Source: Macrocybe gigantea (Eukaryota > Basidiomycota > Agaricomycetes > Agaricales > Callistosporiaceae). From it: a stretch of 64,000 nt of DNA. Location of the stretch: assembly GCA_011319805.1 (NCBI GenBank), contig SJRY01000048.1:62001-126000 (forward strand). Reading direction: 5' to 3'. The translations under genes and the position numbers were made by a program. The notes beneath the pieces are model-generated. The model was not told the origin of the DNA, did no database searches, and worked only from the letters and a program-made list of their open reading frames with translations. Position 1 is the stretch's first letter. Every line of letters starts with the position of its first letter. Shown piece after piece: positions 22,531-34,189 of the stretch.

Positions 22531-24479
22531 AAGCGGTTCTTTACAGGTTCCTATGACACGCCAGTGACCGTTTCGTCTGCCACGGCGGCGGGCAGGCAGC
22601 ATCTTGCCCGAGACACCTTTGGATTCCGGCAAGTCATTGTCGCCGCTACAGGTTTCGGCAAGATTTTTGGCATCGATTCGAGCAACGGGCGGATTTTGTG
22701 GAGTAGGGTGATGGGGCTTGGATGGGCCGAGGCGGTCGGGGGACGGCTTCATCCCGTGAAAATGTTTGTCGTGAAGAGCGTTGGCGATAATGGTGATGGC
22801 GAGGCTGATGTGGGTGATGTTGTTGCGGGAGCCCGGAGGTAGCGGTCGTTGTTCAGAGGACGGCAGAGAATGTAAGCACTTTCTCTTAGGTTTCCTGATG
22901 GCGGATATTTTGATGCATCACAGGGTTTGGTTGACACCGTGATATTCCACGTCGACGCTCTGAATGGCAGACGTCAAACACGCTGCGAAATCCAACGATG
23001 ACGGACGTAGCATCCTGGAAGGCGTCGACGTCATCTCAGGCCCATTAATAGATTCTCACCTTCTGCAAACAGAGTCGCGCAAGATCGTGGTGCTGCTCAA
23101 TGAATATCTCCAGGTCTGTCTGTACCCGGACACCCCAGAAACTCAGGCTGCCTTCAAGAAACTCGCACCCAAGCTGCACGTGCTGCTTTGTGCAAGCGTA
23201 GGTGATGATGCTCAAGCGTCTGACGCGTCTGCAGCTCTGCCTCCTCGTCGAGGGCTGATGGGCCACCAATTCACGCTGGACCCGGCGCTGAGCGACCGGC
23301 ATGTCGCGTATTCGATGTGGACGTTCTTGCTGCCGGAGGACGAGGATGTCATGGCGCTTATTCCACCAGCGGGCAGGGGCAAGCCCATCGCGAGTTTTGG
23401 CAAGGTCCTTGGGAATGGGACGACGCTGTACAAGTATCTGAACGAGAGGCTGGTTGTGCTGCTGACCAAGCCTGTGTCGATTCCGGGAGCTGCGATGTCG
23501 GTAAAGCTGACAAAGGCGAGCACGGGCCGGCCAAAGACGTGTGGTGTATATGTCTTGGACAGCATCAAGGGCAGTCTGATATACTGCGCGACCGTCCCTG
23601 CGCGTTCCTCGCCGCCTGCGCTGGGGTCTAGAACGCCAGAGTGCGACGTAAAGGCGAACCTGGTGGAGAATTGGCTGGTGTACAGGTATTATGACGAGGA
23701 CTTTGGCGCGAAGGGCACGACGAAGGGGTGGAGGATCGTCACTGTGGAGTTTTATGAAGGCGATGCGGTGGACGAGAAGACTCGGAGGTTTGTAGTTCGT
23801 TCGTCGTCGTTGTTGAACCGGTCCTTATCTCTGCTGGTTCGGACATGTCGTCCTATTCGCAAGACGCTTTAAACGCGAGAGCGATCGAGCAGAGCTTTAT
23901 TTATCCCTTTGAGATAACGGCCATGGCGACCACTCAAACGAAATTTGGCATCACGCTCAAGGACTTGATCCGTGTGTATTTCGCTACACCTGTCTCGCGC
24001 GGCTTTATCTGACGGATTTCTTCACAGTTGCCACAAGGAATCATCAAGTACAATCCATCCCCCGACGCTTGTTGGACCCCAGACGACCCAACCGGAAACC
24101 GACTGCTGAGGAACAAGAAGAGTTCCTAATACCTTACGATCCAGTGTTGCACTACGATCCTAAACGTGTATTATCGCATAATTACGAGGTGCACACAGAT
24201 TTCTCTTGTGTCGCAACCAGAATTTGACTCCGCCTCACAGGTTGCTAACGCATATAAAATCATCACAACACCTGCATTACTAGAATCCACCTCATTGGTT
24301 CTCGTTTTCGGACTGGACATGTTCCTGACTCGCGTAGCGCTGTCGAACACGTTTGACGTCCTCAGCAAAAGCTTCAACAAGGCCCAACTCGTGTTCACGG
24401 TCGCGGGCTGGCGTTGGCCATTGTGATTATGAAACCGATGGTCAAGAGGAAGCTTTTGAGAGAGAAGTGGTACCAGTGA

Positions 24480-24781
24480 AAGAAAAAAAGTTGTTTTACA
24501 GTTTGCTGTGGCGGGTCACTTGCGCTGTGCTTATTGCATTGCTATATTCTTATTCCATCTCGGGGATACATAGAAAACATGTTGTGTACCGTATATAACT
24601 ATCAAGGCTATCAGAGCCGCGCTACTGTGGTTGGAAGGTATGACTATGGGAAATCTCGGCCACATGAACGAATTGGTGCACGTCCTAACCTGCCCTAAAC
24701 TCGGCGTCCTCACAGCAATTTGTAACCTCGTACTTGGATAGTATCTTCAACGTCGCGCCTCCCTGCTGAAATACCCGTAGA
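24480..24781. other. EMC1-SNF2 intergenic region
   Basis: About 300 bp between EMC1 and the SNF2-like gene, both on the plus strand. It should hold the EMC1 3' end and the SNF2 promoter. No specific signal is recognised. Confidence 0.4.
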
Positions 24782-27700
24782 ATGGACAGTGAAAACGACG
24801 AGATGGACTTGTTTGGTGTTGAGGATGGTATCATCCTTGACATTTCAACAATATGCAGCTCACAAGCTTCCAACGCGTCCCCGGACTACAGCCAAGTGCC
24901 GCGACGCTCCTCACGGAAATCCGTTCCAGTAAGAAAGGAAATCAGCATGCTGGTGAAATATGAGAGGAAACGGAAGCGACCATCTGCCACACGAGGAAAT
25001 GATGTTGCGAAGAAGGCCCGACTTGAGGAGCAAAAAGCTGTGCGTCCCATCGCTGATTCGTCTGTGCCAATGCTCATCAAGCTTATAATTCTGACCTCTC
25101 TTCGCTTTCAGGTAGGCAACCGGCATTGTAAACGACCTCCGGGATACTCGTGACAAGGTCAGAAGGAGGTGGTTCTATTGCCACCGCAGCCTCGTCGAAC
25201 CTCAATTGCCCCTCAACAGCGGATTTTACGATCAGCTGCACAGGTTGTTGGGAACGTCGAACAGAGTAACGTTCGTTCCTCATAGTGAGCTGTATGAACA
25301 ACCCAAGTCGGTCGTCGGCTCGATGAAGGATTACCAGGTCAGTGTATCTTTGGTCTAACGTTCGACATGGGTGAGTGAACGACAGAATGGTAGCTTTCTG
25401 GATTATCGTTTTTGGTGTACATGTATCGAAATGGTACGTTCTTGGTTTAAATGTTGTCCATTCTTCCTAGGTAATGAGACTGTCAGGAATGAACTGCATT
25501 CTGGGTGACGAGTAAATTTCCTCACCGCCCTTATGCCAAGATGACGCTGAGCAAGCCTGACAGGATAGGCCTAGGAAAGACACTCAGACGCTCTCGCTCT
25601 TTGCCTACATCAAAGAAGACTCTGCTGGTGAATATACCGTTCCACCACTGTCACTTTGAGCGACATGTTCATTTGGTCCAGGCTTTCATCCTCCTCATCT
25701 TGTCATTTGCCCGCTTTCGGTTTTGTCGTCATGGGTATCGGTAGGTTGAGTGCGCAAACTTATTCGTTCTGTCTGAAAATGCTCTTACACAGGAAGCGGC
25801 ATGCTGGGTGCCGTCGTCGTGCTGCGTAAAGTTCCATGGGAATGACAGCGAGCACCAACGACTCAAGGACTCGCTTCGCGCTGATCGCAATTTCGATATC
25901 ATGTTCACGACATATGAAGTCTATGTCGCCCAAGACACATGGTTCAAGTCCAACAGGTGGATGTATTGCGTACTAGACGAAGGCCACAGAATTAAAAATT
26001 CGGACATGAATCTGGGCAACAAGTTGCAGACATTAGGGTCATTATTTCGACTGAGTCTGTTTTTCTTCTACACCATGATACTTCTCTTTATTGACGGTTT
26101 CTTGATTAGTTTTGAGTGGTACACCTGTACAAAACAACCTGGTGGAACTCTGGAGCCTCCTGCATTGGTTATATCCCTTCGTATTCACGCAGGCCACTGA
26201 ACATAGTTTCAAGGACTCGTTCGACCTCACTCGAGGCTCATACGAGCTGTCGTTCCTGAATTCTGCCAAGAAACTCCTTTCCACAATCATGCTCCCCCGT
26301 ATGAAGTCGGTCATGATGCAAGATGTCCCACCTCGAGAAGAATTGACCCTCTTCATTCCGTTGACCGAGATGCAGCGATTCTGGACCTATCGCTTGCTCA
26401 CAAGAATGGACACGCCCGACCTGAAGAAGATTTTCTCTGGCAACATTAAGAATGAATCCCTTGATGAGGACCTTCCTGCTGACCTTCGCGATCCACGGGA
26501 GGTCCTATTGAATTTTGATAACCAGTCGCACATTGAGCAATTCCGAGGAAATACAGGCAAAGCATTGCGTTTGTCCGCTTTTCGCACACACAACGTTATT
26601 CTCATCTAATTCGTCCTACTCAGAATGGAAAAAGTTGATGAATCTCCTCCTTCAGTTGTGCAAAGTTTGCGACCAGTAAGTCGATCACAAATCCCCTTCC
26701 ACGAGCATTTCTGAAAATTTTAAAGCCTGTACACTCTCCCCAACGCGGAGCCTGAGCCATATGACGTCGCTGAGCATGTAATCACGGCATCTTCTAAGCT
26801 GATCGCCATCGACAAAATACTCGCCAACATCCTTCCAAAGGCGAAAAAGTGCTTATATTTTCCGTAAGTCAAACCTTCTAGAGGAGAGAAACATCACTTA
26901 ACACTTCTGTCTGTCCCTAGCAATTTACAAAGTGTGTAGTGCTTTAACTTTAGCATACGATCGAAGCCAATCATCCATCTTCCTGTCAGCATGCTAGATA
27001 TCCTGGAGGACTTCTTGACCTTGAGGTCGATATCTTATGCACGTCTGGATGGCCAAACACCACGGGCTCGACGAGCCCTGGATATAAGACTAGTAAGGAG
27101 CTATCCCAGTGTTTCTAGATTGACTCCGATTGTTGACACACTTCCACATCTAGTTTCAACAAGAATTCTCCCGTGAGTCGACATCACGACTGATTGCCAA
27201 GGCATATTTACAAAGCGATTGATTCCCAGCGTACAAAGTCTACTTGGTTTCCACGAAGGCCGGAGGTCTAGGCAAGTACCCAGAATGCTTCACCGAGATG
27301 ACATCACCAACAGGTCTCCACAGGGATTAATCTTACCAAAGCTACCGCTGTCATCATGTGCGAGCCAGATTGGAACCCACAGAATGAGCTTCAAGCAATT
27401 GCAAGAGCACACCACATTGGTCAAACGAAGGTTGTCAAGGTATGCAAGACCAGAATATCACCTGAGGTGAAGGAATAATGGTGATTCGACAGGTCTACCA
27501 TTTGATCTGCCAAGGAAGTGTCGAGGACCAAATGCTCGATCGATTGTGCAGGAAACTCTTCTTGTCCGTCAAGATCATGGGCTCCGACAATCCGGACACA
27601 TCGCAAAACATGACCATGGGCCAAAATGAGCTAGTCAATATCCTGAGGATGGGAAGCAGTGTCTTATCTGAATCGTGCCCTGGAAGGAATATCGAAGAGT

Positions 27701-27852
27701 TCGCAAAGGCGAGCATGGAAGAGATCCTCGAGAATTCTCGGTCTCTGGAGGGAGCCCGAGCTCCGGGACAGGCTCTCAAATCGCAGGCTCAGTGCCGCCC
27801 CACACCTCCTGTCCACTCGTACCACAGTCGAACGCAGGCATCGGCACCGTGA
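24782..27852 (+). pseudogene. SNF2-family chromatin-remodelling ATPase, decayed and 3'-truncated
   Basis: SWI2/SNF2 ATPase. The ATG at 24782 opens MDSENDEMDLFGVEDG and then ASPDYSQVPRRSSRKSV. Helicase motifs follow: LSGLSFLVYMYRNG, GLGKT (motif I, about 25570), VLDEGHRIKN (II), LSGTPVQNNLVELW (III), STKAGGLG (V) and [15 protein letters not shown] (VI). Motif VI should read RIGQ. Several other sites deviate (LPRMK for LRRTK, CKVCDHLY for RKVCDHPY), mostly by C-to-T or G-to-A changes. Single-base losses break the frame near 25585 (before QTLSLFAYIKED) and near 26841 (before KVLIFSQFTK). Similarity ends after EILENSRS; the C-terminal part that relatives carry, including a PHD-like cysteine cluster, is absent. 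Confidence 0.8.
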
Positions 27853-28520
27853 AGAGCGGAGCCTGTGCTGAAGGAGGAGATACAGGAGGACCTGCGGCTG
27901 CGGGGCAGGGATCCTTGGAGGCGGTGAGGGGTGACGGTGGTGTGTCCCCGTGAATCGTCATCTGAGGGTGTGGTGGGCTCAGTGGCTTCACGAACAGGCA
28001 TGACAACGGCAGGGATGGGGTGATCCATGACGACTGTGGGTGGTAATGCCTCGCGCTCCTGCGGTGCAGGTCGTTTGGCAGTCTCGGGTGCCGCGTGCGC
28101 AGCATTGCGTTCTACAGCGTCTTTGAATGGTTGCGGGACATGTTGGTTGGGTGTGATGCTGAGGTCCTCCACGGGCTCGTCATGGATCGGTATATAAAAG
28201 TAGGACGTGCCTGCACCCGCACCGGCAAGGCCTGGAGGTGGGGTGTGCGGCTCGGGGGTCGGGGAATCTCTCGGCTTGGGGCTGAGCACAAATGCAATGA
28301 ATTGAAGAGGGAGCCGTGAAGGTGTGATAATCAGGCGAGGCATCACTTCATTTGGCCGAACACTAGGGCCTAACATAACACCCATGCCTCGTTGTTTTCA
28401 CGCTGCACCTCAGATTGATAGCGGATTCCGAGCTCGGCCATAACATGGTATTTTGGCATCACGCTCTGCATTGTTTCCGTGTTCATGACATAGACCACGG
28501 AGCCTGGAGAATAGCAAGAG
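27789..28520 (-). CDS. proline-rich hypothetical protein
   Basis: The upstream part reads MNTETMQSVMPKYHVMAELG then RYQSEVQRENNEAWV (about 28395-28470). After a probable intron it continues through RLIITPSRLPLQFIAF, PEPHTPPPGLAGAGAG and SITPNQHVPQPFKDAVE to a stop at 27789. It overlaps the 3' end of the SNF2 relic on the opposite strand. The upstream end is unclear: 28522-28860 has open frames on both strands. No domain is recognised. Confidence 0.4.
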
Positions 28521-28865
28521 TATGGCAGTCGACAGGACTTTGTTCGTGGTTCAAGTAAAACGTTCCATTCAGAGGCGCATCACAGCCACACCGAAGCAGA
28601 AAATCCAATTCCCTTGGCCTCCTCAGTCTCGCCTCCGAGTTGCAGTTCCAATTGTACTCTCCTATTCATGCAGTCCTTCTCGAGATTCATATGATGTCTT
28701 CCAAAAACTCGCCGCCGCCGTTCAACCTCCTGAAATACCACCAGCTGAAATTCCATATAGCCGAAGTTGCGCGGGGGAGCTTGGACAACATACCACCTTT
28801 GAGTGAGCAGTCAAAACGGTGGGCATCATCTTTCATCTCGCTTCGTTGCGTTTAGAGTCTAGCAG

Positions 28866-30360
28866 CTAATCACCCGATTCATTGCCCTCCCCTGGCACAA
28901 TCGCCTGATTCTGTGTCCTGGTTTGCAGCACCTCGCGGCGTACTGCCCGCCAGAGTCGCATATAACCACCTTCCCCCTGTCCAGATGCACCGCCGTGCCT
29001 GCTCGTGCACTCCGGTGCCAGCATCATCCTCTTGGCCGAGGGCCGCCGCAGACCCAGTAACACCGCCTGTGTGAAATGACAATGAGGGCGAGGAGGCGGC
29101 GAGGCTCCAGTCGTTGAGGAGGCGCTTGCCAATGTCACGGATGGCGATGAATTTGAGCGTTGGGTGGGGCGGTAACAAGAAATGTGGTGCGATCCAATCA
29201 GGGTGCTGCCAGTTCCATTCAGCGTCAGCACTACATATGAATTGCATGAGGTTCGGACACCACGACGCAAGTGGGATGGCACGCGCCAAGGCATGCGGGT
29301 GGAACAGGGTGGTGAGGTAGTGCTCTTCAATCATGGACGAGGAATGGCTGAGTTCGAGCTGGTGCAACTTGGGTCCGTGCACGATGAAGAACTGCGAGAA
29401 GCCAGAAGAGGTGTAGGAAAAGTCAGCTGAAAAGACGGAGAGATTGCGCAAGACTGGCATCTCCCAGGTCAAGAGGATTTGGAAGGCAGCATTGTCAAGG
29501 GTGACTTTGAGTGAGCGCAGAGCAGGGAGCGTCAGAGGCGCGTTGCAAGCATTGTCGAACTGGGCAAAGGAAGAAGATGACGCGACAAAGCGCAAATGAG
29601 TGGAGCAGAATGTCAGCTCCAGAAATTCAGATTATGCATGATAGTGTCCAATCCAGGGGTCATGGTCAGAGTTTGGATGTAGGGGACAGCACGATCTCCC
29701 TCACGGTCATAATTTGTCCAGGAGAGCCTTTTGAGGGAATTTCCGGGTCGCGCCAGAGCGGAAAGCAGCTGCTGGGGAGAGGTGCGGGGGTTGCAGGATT
29801 CTTCATATAAGTTTTGCCGGACGAAACGGTGATCGGAGTATACAGTCAAGCGAGGCGCGTAATCCAAAATGGTGCGAAGGTCGGTCGGACAGCATCTTTC
29901 CAGATCAGGTGTCTCTATGTGGAGGCACCGGATGTACTTGCCCTTGTTCTCTCCAGGAGTTTGTTCGAGCTGCTGCTGCTGCTGCTGCTGCAGGGATGAC
30001 GCGAGTGCCTTGGCCTGGCTGGCTTTGCTGATCCAGATGAACTCGTAGAGGACCTCCTGGGCATAATCATGCCAAGCTCAGCAGACGAGAGTGAAGAAAG
30101 CTTTTTGGCGCATGATGGCATGGTAGTAGGCTAGACAGTAGCAGAGATGAGAATGAGAATGCGGTAGTGAGAGAAAAGAGATGGCGTCCGAGGTCGGGGT
30201 GAGAGAAGAGCAAAAGAGGAACGGGTCAAGCGGGGACTGGGCGAAGGGATGCATGGGTGGAAACGGCGGGGAACTGGCATAACGCATGATAGCAATCCAT
30301 AGCTCGGGTGGTAAGTAGGAAGGCGTCCTAGTCAGGATGGCGGCGAACTTGCCCAATGGC
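28866..30360 (-). CDS. F-box protein with polyglutamine tract, frame change near 3' end
   Basis: The N-terminal segment TPSYLPPELWIAIMRYAS (about 30300) matches the F-box core, the Skp1-binding motif of SCF ubiquitin ligases. Further on are LYEFIWISKASQAKALASSL, a run of seven or eight Gln from a CTG repeat (29969-29992 on the plus strand), and leucine-rich downstream sequence (LTLPALRSLKVTLDN, MPVLRNLSVFSADF, PKLHQLELSHSSS). This is the usual layout of Agaricomycete F-box proteins. The likely C-terminus GYMRLWRAVRREVLQTRTQ, stop at 28866, lies in a different frame from the leucine-rich part, so an indel near 29050 is implied. The start is probably in an upstream exon, because an acceptor-like CTGACTAG precedes TPSYLPPE. 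Confidence 0.6.
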
Positions 30361-30812
30361 AGTTTCGCACTTCGGAAAGCGTGGTCAGTAATAATTCAGA
30401 GCAATGAGGATGAATGGAGTGAAGAAAAAAGGAGAAGGGCGCTGGCCCGATGACGAGGCAATAAACTACAAGATGGTCGATTCTCTTTGACCGCGTGAGG
30501 ACAAAAGAACAGAAATTGGCTAATGGGGCAATGCTCACAATTTTGACGAGAACATCGCACATTTAACACCATGCGTCAAAACGTCGAGGGTTATGCACAA
30601 GCAATGTGTGGGTCGCTTCTAAGCAACTTGGTGTAAAGAAATATAGCTCAGAAAAGGGCAGCGTGGACAGAATGTTATTGTCTGGCACTGCAGAACGGTG
30701 AAAAGGCTGCCTTGGGAGTAGAGGGACAAAAGCAAGCCAATTTGAGGGTGTGGAAGGACACGTGCCAGTCAGTTACTGTAGCCATCTCACCATGTGATGC
30801 TCCCCAGTTTCG
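30361..30812. other. intergenic, no gene seen
   Basis: Upstream side of the F-box gene. Only short open frames occur; 5' exons of the F-box gene may lie here but cannot be placed. Confidence 0.4.
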
Positions 30813-31262
30813 GCCACTGTATTTGGTCATGTATGGTATTGACATCACACTGTGCAAATGATGACTCCCACATTACCAGAGTACCACAGGTTTGTGCTCT
30901 TGGAAATATTTTTAAGTCAAAGGCAGGGAGCTGTACTATCTGCAGATAACTCAAAAAATCTCAAAAAAGGAGCGCATTGGCTCGAAATAATTGACCAAAT
31001 ACAATGTAAACAACTCCAAGAGCAGTTGTATTTGGTCACATGTTGCATACCATGACTCCAAGCAATCCATGGAGCTCAGCACTGCTGAAGTACAGTGCAT
31101 CCAGGGCTCCCAAAATATTTTTAAGGCAAGGATAGGGTGCTCTGATATGCACTGGCAACTCACAAAATCTAAAAAGATGCATGTATTAACTCGAAATAAT
31201 TGACCAAATAAGATGCAAACAATCTTGCAGCAGTGACCAGTGCATGGGACTGACAGATTGAT
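30813..31262 (+). repeat. dispersed 450-bp repeat, copy 2
   Basis: Near-identical reverse complement of 5128-5580. It begins GCCACTGTATTTGGTC and ends GACTGACAGATTGAT. A short open frame (30852-31055) matches its counterpart in copy 1 almost residue for residue, but this only reflects DNA identity. The copies lie 25 kb apart in inverse orientation. Confidence 0.8.
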
Positions 31263-31769
31263 TGGCAGTGGCCGTGGGCTCCAGCTATACTACGAGAATC
31301 TATTCAGTATGCAGCTGCTTCCTACTCTATGACCTCGAACTGTCAGCCATATGGTCCCACTGGTAAGCCTGCTATGGTGGCTATCTGTTCACACTAATGA
31401 TAGTTCTATCAATTTTGTAGCAGCATCATTTCGTGCCCACCCAATACCCTTTCGGTATCTCTGATGCCTTTGTGGCCACTCAAGACTCCAGGCCCAGAAC
31501 ATGACTACGGCATTGATGGTCCTGAAGCTTGGCTACCAGATGCTGCTATATCCAACATCATAGATCCGTCTGTGCCTCCGGCGCCTCCTGCACCTCCCAA
31601 TCAAAGGTATGCCAAACCCTAGTCCGATTTCTGCCACAATTCTGACAGGCTATCTAGGTCCCACTGGCATCCATACAAGACAGCTTGACCTGTTGATCAA
31701 ACCATTTATTTTGTATGCAACAAATTCTATTAAGCTCATAATACTGTCATAATTTGGTGGAGGTTGCAT

Positions 31770-33778
31770 CATGCAAGCGGATCAGAAGGCGAATTGGTTT
31801 TCTTTTTTCCTTTGCCCTTCGCTTGGATTGCAATGGACCGCGCCGCTTTGCGTTCTTGCTCTTGCAGACGGGCCTTGGTGAGTGGACGACGCGGTCTACC
31901 AACATGGCCAGTTTTCACCTGCACTTCATCTAGATATCGCATCATGCAAAATGAATGTCTAACTCTCACAACAATGGGGCGTCCTGGCTTGATTGGCGGT
32001 GTTTGAATCATGTTAAGCTTGCTTTCGTGAAATTGTGCAGGGCCTATGGTCGTTTTATAACCTGCATTTCTCATGTCGACATTGATAATCTGCTTGCTGT
32101 GAGTCAAACATAATCAGGGAGCGACGATGTCGTACCGATGGACCTGTCTGCCATGTACCATCAGGTGGCTGAGCCTGTATGACAGTGTAGGCATTGAGAG
32201 GTGGCCCGATAGCTTGAACTGGTACATCGACGTAGACCACCACTGGTCGACTATACGAGGCGCAATATGAAGCGCCTCGAAGAAGATATGGAATTAGTTG
32301 TCACGTAACATGAATTGCTAAATGTTTGATATACCTATGATGTGTGAGGGGTCAAATAGACCGGCACGAAGGTAAAGATAATATAAATCCGATGGCATAC
32401 GTACTTGTGAAGAGCGAAAAACGTGAACATGGCTTTGCATGTAAGACACGTCGACGGTTGTGTTGAATGCAAAGGGATTCCTAGAATTGACCTCGGTGGT
32501 GCACTTGCGATGAAACTCGGCTGAATGCCATTGCGACATATAACGTGGAATGGCTTCCTTCAATTGGTCGTACAGTTGTTGATTTTGACAGATTGCAACG
32601 ACCGGCATGCCCGGGTGCCAGCCAATTAGATAGAGAAAGTCATTGGCAAGGTGGCGGCCAAACCCACCGAAAGCATGGTTATCATTCGCAGCAAGTGCAT
32701 TCACTATGCATCCTGTGGATCCCATACCATTGCAAACGCGGTGCCGCCAGTCATCAAGGGCTTGTTCTGCAGCAGACCGTTCGGAATACCAATCTGGTCC
32801 GTCAGGAAATGCACTCCAAAAAGTCCCCCAATGCTGGGGTACATCAATAATTGTACAGAATACAGGAACGAGCACTCACCATGGAGTCGACAGAGACAGA
32901 TTGCTGGTTCCAAATGGAAGGAGAGCTTACGATGTGCAACCTAACCAGTCGTGCAAAATCGCACACCATGATTGCCTCGTATGACGTTACAAATGCGGCA
33001 AAAATGTTGATATAGCGTTCAGATGATGGAGCAGAACCTGCTTCAACAAATCGGGCAGGTAGAACAAAGGACCGTAGGCGATCTGCTTTACGTCGATTCT
33101 TGTTTGGTCCTGGAGCATCGTTACGGATAATTTCGTCGAAATCGGAACGCGGGACAATGATGATATTGCCCTCCAGACCGAAGTTAATGGCTACAGCGTG
33201 CTATGGCAGGGACGGTGCAGTCAGACTCTTAAGGTGAGAAACATAGAGGACGTGAAAAGAAAACTTACATGACCTGCAGCCAAAAGAAGGCATTTGCCTC
33301 TCGATGCAACTATGAGAGGACCCGACTTCAAATGGGCTGTCTCCAAGCCTGACCATGGCTGATTCTTTGAACGTGCGAGATCGTGAGGATTTGGCGTGAG
33401 CTGTTTGACGTCGCACTCCAACGAGGACGAATACAGCCGAGTTGCCGAGTTGTGCACGATGTGTATGGACGCATCTTTGTTCCTTCAGCAAATACACGTG
33501 GAAAAAGTTGGAGTCGCGCTGGCCTGGAGTCAGCATATCCTTGGGTATCCTGTGATAGACTTACCGTGAAGTGTGCTTCCGAATCGCTTCTCGTGCGCAT
33601 GGATTCGACGAATAATGCGCTGCTTGAAAGCTTCCACCTCGGGTTTCTCTGGCATGATGCGTTTACAAAAACAAACTGTAATAATGACCGTGCTGAGTGC
33701 TTTGGACAACGGGGTGCGTAGCATGCCACGTGACCGCGTTGTTGGTGCATTGGCCGCTGAGCGCCTCCTGCTTGCCAA
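31770..33778 (-). CDS. unrecognised hypothetical protein with AT-hook-like tail
   Basis: Probable multi-exon minus-strand gene. Upstream part: MPEKPEVEAFKQRIIRRIHA (33600-33665), then QRDSNFFHVYLLKEQ and NSATRLYSSSLECDVKQL. Central part: INFGLEGNIIIVPRSDFDEI, RSFVLPARFVEAGSAPSSE and SYEAIMVCDFARLVRLHI (32930-33200), then TIIDVPQHWGTFWSAFPDGP and NDNHAFGGFGRHLANDFLYL (32318-32875). The tail is basic and carries KTGHVGRPRRPLTKARLQEQ, where GRPRRP resembles an AT-hook. The central segments look well conserved and coding, but I do not recognise the family. A frame change near 33480 suggests another indel or an unseen intron. Confidence 0.5.
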
Positions 33779-34189
33779 CGGAAGGACAGGGTGGCGGCGC
33801 TATTGCCTCTCCACGAGCGGTCTTCTGCCCTTTTCCCTCACTGACTACTGCCTTTCCACGAGCCCCCGCCCCTTTCCACCAGCCGCTACCAAGTCTCCCC
33901 GCTTCCTCTGTCACCACCCAATCTCCATCCACTTTACGTAGCTTGAAATCCTTGCCTGGATCACAAACGTATGCAGCGAATGACAGGCTGTCCCCATCCC
34001 TCATCATTGGACATCAAATGAAGCCAGCCTGTGCGCCTAAACACCCCATGTGCTCCCACCGCACTCGTGCCCTCTAGTGATGTGCCTGCAGGCCAAGCCA
34101 GGGCCATTGCGACGGCTTTCCAAAGCCTACGGCTCAGGCTCACGTTTCCGAGAACCTCGGCCCACAGCTTTGAGCTGCGGCTGTGGACC

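Larger units (their letters stand above)
16834..24479 (+). pseudogene. EMC1: EMC1, ER membrane complex subunit 1, split by a hAT transposon
   Basis: EMC1 is the large lumenal beta-propeller subunit of the ER membrane protein complex. The ATG at 16834 opens a signal peptide (SCLLLIAVLAVLPGAVA), then ALHEADVGTVDWHK. Exons 16834-17158, 17209-17273 and 17330-17526 give DWHK, TATGNNVLAAVDP and SLSGPGGSTLRAFEAATG. Coding resumes at 21276 (HTIRKIDANTAETLWEW) and continues through TRDTFGFRQVI-like, LESTSLVLVFGLDMF and NTFDVLSKSFNKAQL. The C-terminal KPMVKRKLLREKWYQ ends at 24479. The hAT element sits in exon 3. Independent frame breaks occur near 17237, 22830, 22965 and 24405, the intron near 23785 lacks an AG acceptor, and a 15-bp tandem duplication lies at 22501-22530. 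Identity is secure; integrity is not. Confidence 0.9.

Noticed and set aside
29969..29992. CTG repeat as a CRISPR-like or regulatory array
   Set aside because: It is a simple trinucleotide run in frame in the F-box gene (polyglutamine). No CRISPR structure exists in the window.
5128..31262. The two 450-bp repeats as termini of one giant 26-kb transposon
   Set aside because: They enclose unrelated housekeeping-type genes, have no matching target duplications that I could see, and are better read as two dispersed copies.
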